Below are positions 7,141-12,302 of a DNA stretch of 12,302 bases, one piece after another. The notes beneath the pieces were generated by a model, which searched no databases, was not told the DNA's origin, and was given only the letters and a program-made list of their open reading frames with translations. The stretch covers positions 1 through 12,302 of the forward strand of contig JAEYWB010000533.1 in NCBI GenBank assembly GCA_023429275.1. The letters are read 5' to 3'. Each line of letters starts with the position of its first letter. The stretch's first letter is position 1. Source of the DNA: Planctomycetota bacterium (GTDB taxonomy: Bacteria; Planctomycetota; Planctomycetia; Planctomycetales; Planctomycetaceae). The position numbers and the translations under genes are program-made.

Positions 7141-7158
7141 ACTGACATGAGCGTCAGT
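7141..7158. repeat. Perfect 6-bp inverted repeat across the end of the small membrane-protein gene
   Basis: ACTGAC (7141-7146) and GTCAGT (7153-7158) flank a 6-base loop, overlapping the TGA stop (7154-7156) of the small membrane-protein gene. It lies between that gene and the VOC gene. A short RNA hairpin could tune expression of the downstream gene. It lacks a T-tract and is not a terminator. Confidence 0.4.
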
Positions 7159-7531
7159 CAGTGGAACGGGAGGCCGACTTCGGCCGTCGGGCACGAGCCA
7201 TCGCCAGTCCTCCGAGGAAGAGACTGGCCAGTCCGAGCACAATGGCCGCTACGGCTCCCGCGAGCCCGTTGCCTGTGCCGAAGCCACCGGCCGAGTTGGC
7301 CGCGTGGAGCCCGCCGACAACCAGGCTGATGGTTCCGGCCACGCCGGCCAGGATGCCATCGACCCGTCGAGCGTGCGGACCCGGAAGCGGGACCGCGCGA
7401 ACAAGAGCGAAAGCACCGATGACCGTTCCGATGAGTCCGACCGCAGCCGCGGTGGTCGGGATGAGTCGCCCCGACCCGATCGCAAGGTCGTCCGCAGCAA
7501 TCAGTGTCGACAACGAAGCAAGTTGGCACAT
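7154..7531 (-). CDS. Small glycine-rich membrane protein, DUF6223-like
   Basis: Encodes 125 residues. Three hydrophobic, Gly/Ala-rich segments (about 25-45, 58-77 and 88-111) predict a small multi-pass membrane protein, with a possible weaker hydrophobic segment at the N-terminus. The GTGNG motif (85-89), followed by a hydrophobic helix ending LFLGGLAMARAR, and the repeated G-x-x-G helices resemble the DUF6223 family, which has no known function. The ATG at 7531 is preceded by a good Shine-Dalgarno GAGGTGA (7536-7542), which supports both the start and the reality of the gene. It lies between an AraC-type regulator upstream and a VOC gene 46 bases downstream, all in one direction. The family call is from memory of its pattern. 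Confidence 0.82.
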   Translation of the reverse strand: MCQLASLSTLIAADDLAIGSGRLIPTTAAAVGLIGTVIGAFALVRAVPLPGPHARRVDGILAGVAGTISLVVGGLHAANSAGGFGTGNGLAGAVAAIVLGLASLFLGGLAMARARRPKSASRSTD

Positions 7532-7535
7532 GGCG

Positions 7536-7542
7536 TCACCTC
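7536..7542 (-). promoter_or_regulatory. Shine-Dalgarno sequence of the DUF6223-like gene
   Basis: GAGGTGA on the - strand lies four bases before the ATG at 7531, with the GAGG core seven bases away. It fixes the start codon. Confidence 0.75.
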
Positions 7543-7709
7543 AGTTCGAGACAATCAGCACTCCGAGGGGCTGATGGCTTGAGTCGTCTGACGGGCCGCG
7601 ACAGTCCCAGCGGGGCGCGGGGAACGTTGGGGCACACGATCAGCTCACTCTGCGCGATGCGGCGGGGCCCGTCTTGGAGAAATTTGACCTGCCGGGCCAG
7701 TTGTCCGGG

Positions 7710-8528
7710 TCACGACTGAACGTGATTGGGAAGCAGGGGCTGCGTGCTTCGAGCCAGGGAGGTCGACGGAGTGAATCCCGCAAACTCTCGAAAGTCGCGG
7801 ATCAGATGAGACTGATCGCAATACCCGCAGTCAGCGGCCACTGCGGCCCAGTTGACCGCGCCTGCCCGGTTCGCGCGTTCACGCGCCTTCTGAAAGCGCA
7901 GGATGCGGCAGTAGAGCTTGGGAGAAAGGCCCACGCCGTCGGTGAAGCACTCGATGAAGCGACGGTGACTGATGCCGATTTGCCGCGCCACGTCCCTGAC
8001 AGCCACGTTTCCGTCGGCTCGATGGAATGAGTCGAGCGCGAGCTGGACAGCCCCGCGGCAGGGCGCAGCACGCAAAAGCCGGGTGAGAAATGCTTCTTCC
8101 AGCAGGGCGAACCGCTGCGCAGGACTGGAAGCGGCGCACAGCCTGGCGCGAAGTTCCCTCGCCTCCCGTCCCCAGATCGATTCGAGATCGATGTGCCGGT
8201 CCGCGAGTTCCCGGACGGAGAAGTCGAGAAAGGCTGCTATCCCGCCCGGCCGGAAGTGAACTCCCAGGATCGACGCGTGTTGGAGCGGATCGATCGTGAA
8301 GAACTCGCGATACGTCCCCGAGATCACGGCGCCGGAGTATCGACGCGGGGACTCCGGACGAGCCGGATCTTCGATTCGAATCTCGTCGTCAGCGAGGTTG
8401 AACACGATCTCAACGGTGCCGCTCGGCAGGATCCGCTCGCGAACATGCGAGGGAGTCTCCGAGCAGAACCAGAACCGCTCGATGAACTCTCGAAGCGGCC
8501 GGGCCGGGATGTGCGACTGATAGAACAT
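7710..8528 (-). CDS. AraC-family transcriptional regulator with DUF6597-like N-terminal domain
   Basis: Encodes 272 residues from the ATG at 8528 (MFYQSHIPARPLREFIERFW). A TTG 63 bases further upstream would add 21 residues that do not look like the family, so the ATG is preferred; neither start has a clear Shine-Dalgarno sequence. The N-terminal half has the pattern ILPSGTVEIVFNLADDE (33-49) and GVHFRPGGIAAFL (89-101), typical of the DUF6597 sensor part of AraC proteins. The C-terminal domain (about 174-258) has two helix-turn-helix units: VRDVARQIGISHRRFIECF (177-195) and WAAVAADCGYCDQSHLIRDF (227-246). It lies 73 bases after the outer-membrane efflux gene and 178 bases before the DUF6223-like gene, all on the - strand. 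It may regulate the efflux system, the downstream pair, or both. The ligand is unknown. Confidence 0.93.
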   Translation of the reverse strand: MFYQSHIPARPLREFIERFWFCSETPSHVRERILPSGTVEIVFNLADDEIRIEDPARPESPRRYSGAVISGTYREFFTIDPLQHASILGVHFRPGGIAAFLDFSVRELADRHIDLESIWGREARELRARLCAASSPAQRFALLEEAFLTRLLRAAPCRGAVQLALDSFHRADGNVAVRDVARQIGISHRRFIECFTDGVGLSPKLYCRILRFQKARERANRAGAVNWAAVAADCGYCDQSHLIRDFREFAGFTPSTSLARSTQPLLPNHVQS

Positions 8529-8601
8529 GCACCGGAAATGATATCGGGCACGCAGTCCCCCCGGCACGAGTCTGGACGTTCCGGTCCTCAATGCGAGGCA
8601 T

Positions 8602-10218
8602 TCAGGGAGTGGCGTGCTCGAACCACCCGACGGCGCGGCAGAGCTGGAACTGGGCGATATTGTAGTCCACCACCGAATTCAGGTACGCCTGCCGCGCGGT
8701 CGCGAGCGCCTGGATCGACTGCAGCACCTCGATAGGCAATCCCTGCTTGTTCTCGATTCGCTGGCGGTTCAGGGCGTAGGACCGCTCGGCGGACTGGATA
8801 GCGATGCGCGTTGACTCGATGCGGCGTTCGCGCTGAGCGACCTGGCTGTGCGCTTCGGCCACTTCCCGGGCGACGCGATCAAGCAGGGCGACCTGTCGCC
8901 ACTGGGCCTGACGGATGACGGAACCTGCCTCGTCACGTGCGGCACGCTCGCCCGCGCCGAGATTGCGGATTTCCCAGAAAGCGACGGCGTCGGCATCGAC
9001 GCGATCGTCGGTATTGCGGATCGAGCTCCCGATACTTCCCCCGAGTCCCCCGTAGCTGACTCCGAGGAGGACGCTCGGGATGAGCGGGGCGTACTTCTCG
9101 CGATTCAGCCGCTCGACCGCTTCACAGACGAGGTGCTGATGCTCTGCCAGTTCCGGACGACGTGTCAGCCCCATCGAGACGAATTCCGCCGCCGGCTTGT
9201 CGAGCGTGATCAACGACAACGGGACCACCGCCGGTTCACCGGTCACGATCTGGCAGCCGGGATTTGAGTGGAGAAGCTGCGCGAGCCGGGCCGATGCGAC
9301 GAGCTGGTCTTCCTGGGCGCTCACGAGGCGGTCCTGTCGCAATGCGAGTTCCGCCTCCATCCGCTGATGGTCTGACTGCAGCCCTTCACCGGCGTCGGCG
9401 TACTCCCCGGTGAGCTCGGCGAGTTGACGGGTGTTCGCAAGAGCCTCTTCGGCGATCGCGAGGGCATGCTCCGAACGGACGAGTTCCAGGTAGGCGACGG
9501 CGGTATCGCGGAGAGTGTCGTTGCGAACCGCTGCCGCTCCGTACTGACGCGAAGCGGCCTGATGGGCCGCCGAACGGGGCTGGAAGATCGCATCGGAGAG
9601 GTGGAACTGGGCCGAAAGACCAGGAACGGCGGGCGAGCCGGCTCCAACGGCGTTCGCTCCGAAGCCACCGTAGAATGAGCTGCGCGTCGTGTTGAAGACG
9701 TTCCCCGCAACGTCCTGGATGGCCCCTTCGTGGTGGTTGTAGTTGAGCCCCGCCCGCAGCGACGGAAGCCAGAGCGCCTCGGCCCGGTCAACACGGGCAT
9801 AGGCCTCGTTGATCCGCTCCCTGGCCAGGATCACGTTGGGATTGCGGGAGTCCGCGAGACCAATGACGCCGAAGAGCGTCAGGGTGTAGACCGGAGATTC
9901 GGTGACCGGCCCGGCGACCTTCTCTTCAACCGTCGACTCTGCTGAAGCCACCGCAGTACCGGATTCGGAGGCGATCTCTTCCGAGGCGGTCAACTGAACC
10001 TTCGCCCGGTGCTCGTTTTCAAGGTCCGCTTCCGCATCGGGCTTCCGGGACAAGGTCGAGTCCCCCCGGCTGTCTGCCCCGATGCGGTCAGATGCTGCGG
10101 CAACCGAGTCGACGGAATCGCGGCCGTCCCGGGAGACGGCGGGGCGGGAGGGGATGGCACACCCGATGGTGCCGATCAGCAGCGGTGCCAGTCGAAGAAG
10201 AGAGCGCGGGCGAGCCAT
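8602..10218 (-). CDS. TolC-like outer-membrane efflux lipoprotein of an RND system
   Basis: Encodes 538 residues. The N-terminus carries a signal peptide ending in a lipobox-like TIGC, with Cys20 as the likely lipidated residue. Threonine at the -3 position is not ideal. A Ser/Asp/Glu-rich linker of about 85 residues (21-108) follows. The outer-membrane efflux protein repeats then occupy about 110-320 and 340-535, with the long amphipathic helices TAVAYLELVRSEHALAIAEEAL (239-260) and AREVAEAHSQVAQRERRIEST (450-470). Proteins of this type form a trimeric channel through the outer membrane and dock to the adaptor and pump encoded just upstream. The gene is 181 bases downstream of the adaptor gene on the same strand. 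The GLNYNHHEGAIQDVAGNVFN stretch (157-176) resembles planctomycete efflux proteins as I recall them. The substrate is unknown. Confidence 0.92.
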   Translation of the reverse strand: MARPRSLLRLAPLLIGTIGCAIPSRPAVSRDGRDSVDSVAAASDRIGADSRGDSTLSRKPDAEADLENEHRAKVQLTASEEIASESGTAVASAESTVEEKVAGPVTESPVYTLTLFGVIGLADSRNPNVILARERINEAYARVDRAEALWLPSLRAGLNYNHHEGAIQDVAGNVFNTTRSSFYGGFGANAVGAGSPAVPGLSAQFHLSDAIFQPRSAAHQAASRQYGAAAVRNDTLRDTAVAYLELVRSEHALAIAEEALANTRQLAELTGEYADAGEGLQSDHQRMEAELALRQDRLVSAQEDQLVASARLAQLLHSNPGCQIVTGEPAVVPLSLITLDKPAAEFVSMGLTRRPELAEHQHLVCEAVERLNREKYAPLIPSVLLGVSYGGLGGSIGSSIRNTDDRVDADAVAFWEIRNLGAGERAARDEAGSVIRQAQWRQVALLDRVAREVAEAHSQVAQRERRIESTRIAIQSAERSYALNRQRIENKQGLPIEVLQSIQALATARQAYLNSVVDYNIAQFQLCRAVGWFEHATP

Positions 10219-10399
10219 ATCACCATCCCTGGCTTCGAATCCTCCGCGGCAATCCGTGCCGCCTGAGTGTTATCGAACGCCCCTGCCGGCTGGGGGGAGG
10301 CAACGCCGGGTCGGGGCGGCAGGCCGTCGGCTTTCTGCAGCGATCGCACCCGACGAAGCTTTCCTGACGGACGTGAGGGTTGTGCCGCCTTTGCGGCCT

Positions 10400-11773
10400 C
10401 TAAGGTTTCGGAGGGGCGGCAGCGAGTTCGACCTTCATCCCCGGCCGGAAGGCCGACGTGTTCATCCCGATCACCCGTTCATTGCCGGTCAGCCCTGAGC
10501 GGATCTCGACATCCGGCCCTGCCTGCAGGCCGAGGGTCACCGGTGTCAGGACGATCTCGTTGTTCGCGTCGATGGTGTAACAGCAAGGCTGCTTGTCCTG
10601 GGTGAAGACGGCCGTTTTCGGAAGACTGAGAACGTCCTTGAGTTCGGCGACCGTCAGTTCGACCAGGACGTAGAGTCCCGCCCGGAGCTTCTGAGCGGCG
10701 TTCGGCAGGTCGACCTCCGCCGTGAGTGTTCGGGACGTGGTATTGAGTGCCCAGCTCGTCCGCGTCACCGGGGCTTCGAAGGGATGACCCGCCAGGGACG
10801 GAACCTTGACCACGGCGGGGGTCGTCGGCGCGACATAGACGGCGTCCGCCTCGGGGACATCGATGAAGACCCGAACGGGGTCGGTCGTCATCACCACCAG
10901 CAGCGGACGTTCGCCCGATCCGCCGCCACCGCTCCGGACAAGGTGCCCCGTGTGGACGTTCCGCTCGACGACGATCCCGTCGAAGGGAGCCCTCATCACC
11001 GCGTAACCGACCATTGCCTCGAGGCGGCGCTGTTCGGCCTCGGCGACCTGAAGTCGCGACTGCGTCGCGACCAGATCGGCCCGGCTCTTGTCGAGTGCTG
11101 CGGCCGATTCGCGCGCGAGCGCCTCCACGGAGGTGATCCGGGCGGAGACCTCCTGCTTTCCGGCCGAGGCCGCGTCCAGCTGCGATCGGGTTTCCTCCAG
11201 GACCTTTCTGGTGACGGCGCCGCTCTCCGCCAGCTGAGAGATCCGCTCGAACTCCGAGACCCAGCGTTGATAGGCCGCCTCTTCGCGAGCGACAGACGCC
11301 TGGGCCTCCTGGACCTTCGCCTTCGACGACTGGACAACCGCCTCCGCGACCTTGATAGCCGCTTCGGCCTGCTGGACTTCTGCCTTCGCCTGGCTGACGA
11401 GCGCGGTCTTCTCCGCGAGTTCCTCTTTCAGTTCCGGAACCAGGAGACGGCAGAGCTCTGTCCCTGGCGAATCTTTCGTCGGTCCCTGCACCCTGTCTCC
11501 GATGTCGACGCCGATTGCGTCGACGTAGCCGGTCACCTTCGCATGGAGCGGAGCAACCTGGAACGCCTCGACCCGGCCGGGGAGTTCGATGACCCGCTTC
11601 AGCGTCTTCCGCGACGGGGCAATCGCGCTCACGCGGATGGCCGGAAGCTCCGATGCGCCGGGCGACGGTGCTTCACGGGAACCCGCCATTCGGTCGCATC
11701 CCGCCAGCACGAGAGCGAGGACGAGCCCGGCGGCGCCGGCCAGAGGACTGCGGTGGATCGGTGAGTCGGACAT
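10400..11773 (-). CDS. RND efflux periplasmic adaptor (membrane fusion) lipoprotein
   Basis: Encodes 457 residues from the ATG at 11773. An open frame extends to 12037, but that part overlaps the pump gene and has no signal peptide. The chosen start gives a classic lipoprotein signal with lipobox LAGC (23-26). Asp27 follows the cysteine; in Enterobacteria Asp at this place keeps lipoproteins in the inner membrane. The two halves of the lipoyl (barrel-sandwich) domain are at about 72-112 and 256-282 (APFDGIVVERNVHTGHLV, 262-279). A long Ala/Glu/Lys/Gln-rich coiled-coil hairpin (113-255) lies between them. A beta-barrel domain (about 290-372) and a membrane-proximal domain complete the protein. 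It bridges the pump encoded 52 bases upstream to the outer-membrane channel encoded downstream. The hairpin is long for RND adaptors. Two adjacent cysteines (397-398) are unusual. Confidence 0.95.
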   Translation of the reverse strand: MSDSPIHRSPLAGAAGLVLALVLAGCDRMAGSREAPSPGASELPAIRVSAIAPSRKTLKRVIELPGRVEAFQVAPLHAKVTGYVDAIGVDIGDRVQGPTKDSPGTELCRLLVPELKEELAEKTALVSQAKAEVQQAEAAIKVAEAVVQSSKAKVQEAQASVAREEAAYQRWVSEFERISQLAESGAVTRKVLEETRSQLDAASAGKQEVSARITSVEALARESAAALDKSRADLVATQSRLQVAEAEQRRLEAMVGYAVMRAPFDGIVVERNVHTGHLVRSGGGGSGERPLLVVMTTDPVRVFIDVPEADAVYVAPTTPAVVKVPSLAGHPFEAPVTRTSWALNTTSRTLTAEVDLPNAAQKLRAGLYVLVELTVAELKDVLSLPKTAVFTQDKQPCCYTIDANNEIVLTPVTLGLQAGPDVEIRSGLTGNERVIGMNTSAFRPGMKVELAAAPPKP

Positions 11774-11825
11774 CGGAGCCTGATGGGATCCTGGTTGGGA
11801 AGCGCGGACAGCCCGCTGAAGGCCA

Positions 11826-12302
11826 CTACACCTGGGTCGACGGGGTGACGCCCGGCGGCGAAACGAAGAATCGGCTTTCCCTGTCTTCCGGGTCGAGCGA
11901 GGCGGAACGGTTCGGTGCCCGCCGTTGCAACAGTGCGAACACCGCCGGGAGGACCAGCAAGGTGGCGATCGTCGCTGCGGCCAGACCGCCGACAACGGCC
12001 CGGCCGAGCGGGGCGGTCTGTCCTCCGGCTTCGCCAAGCCCGCGCGCCATCGGGACCATGCCGACTCCCATGGCCAGGCTGGTCATGAGGATTGCCCGCA
12101 GCCGGCGCTCCGCACCCCGAACAGCGGCCGTGCGGGCGTCGCCGGTCTCCCGTCGAACCGACTCGGCAAAGGTCACCAGGAGAATGGCGTTCGCCATCGC
12201 CACCCCGATCGCCATGATCGCCCCGATGAACGACTGAATATTGAGAGTCGAACGAGTCAGCCAGAGGGCCAGCACCACCCCCGAGAGGACGGCGGGAGCG
12301 GT
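11826..12302 (-). CDS. RND-family efflux pump, inner-membrane subunit (C-terminal part)
   Basis: The right edge cuts this gene; 158 C-terminal residues are visible, out of roughly 1,000 in the family. The sequence covers the last transmembrane helices. The stretch [20 protein letters not shown] lies inside the membrane domain and is followed by TFAESVRRE. The final helices carry [20 protein letters not shown] and [19 protein letters not shown]. This arrangement is typical of the HAE/RND drug or solute pumps driven by the proton gradient. The proton-relay Asp residues lie outside the window, so substrate class cannot be judged. The stop (TAG, 11826-11828) is 52 bases before the adaptor start. 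The gene order pump, adaptor, outer-membrane protein differs from the more common adaptor-first order. Confidence 0.95.
   Translation of the reverse strand, partial: TAPAVLSGVVLALWLTRSTLNIQSFIGAIMAIGVAMANAILLVTFAESVRRETGDARTAAVRGAERRLRAILMTSLAMGVGMVPMARGLGEAGGQTAPLGRAVVGGLAAATIATLLVLPAVFALLQRRAPNRSASLDPEDRESRFFVSPPGVTPSTQV

Noticed and set aside
10384..10397. GCCGC/GCGGC hairpin just after the adaptor stop
   Set aside because: A 5-bp stem without a T-tract is common by chance in GC-rich DNA and is too weak to call a terminator or attenuator.
10784..11764. 326-residue open frame on the + strand opposite the adaptor gene
   Set aside because: It is antisense to the coiled-coil part of the adaptor, and its Leu/Arg-rich pattern is the reverse reading of the Ala/Glu/Gln-rich hairpin.
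11774..12037. N-terminal extension of the adaptor frame
   Set aside because: It overlaps the C-terminal coding region of the pump, is Arg/Ser/Pro-rich and lacks a signal peptide. The ATG at 11773 gives a proper lipoprotein signal.

Overview
The window is GC-rich, gene-dense bacterial DNA. Several things point to Planctomycetes or a close relative: most genes lack a Shine-Dalgarno sequence, an ECF sigma factor is coupled to an unfamiliar one-helix membrane protein, the outer-membrane efflux protein carries a long acidic linker, and the intergenic gaps hold short repeats. This assignment is inference from protein style, with no marker gene behind it.

Left part (1-2742, + strand): the tail of an unidentified gene closes with a strong intrinsic terminator. 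It is followed by an ECF sigma factor whose stop overlaps (ATGA) the start of a single-pass membrane protein, probably its regulator or partner. Then comes nfo (endonuclease IV), with all nine expected metal ligands.

Middle (2743-6542): ftsH, the membrane AAA+ zinc protease, lies on the - strand and converges on nfo. A 446-base gap separates it from a divergent + strand gene for a two-SIS-domain protein. That protein resembles the isomerase half of GlmS without the glutaminase half, yet keeps the Glu/His/Lys catalytic triad at GlmS spacing.

Right part (6724-12302, all - strand; read right to left): the C-terminal end of an RND pump, a periplasmic adaptor lipoprotein and a TolC-like outer-membrane lipoprotein together form a tripartite efflux system. 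They are followed by an AraC-type regulator, a small glycine-rich membrane protein resembling DUF6223, and a VOC (glyoxalase/bleomycin-resistance fold) protein. The last two have clear Shine-Dalgarno sequences, unlike the rest of the window. The AraC protein may control the pump, the two downstream genes, or both.

No tRNA, rRNA, CRISPR array, insertion sequence or phage gene was seen. The most interesting points are the ECF/membrane-protein pair, the glutaminase-less GlmS-like enzyme, and a shared pyrimidine-rich leader in front of two of the + strand genes.
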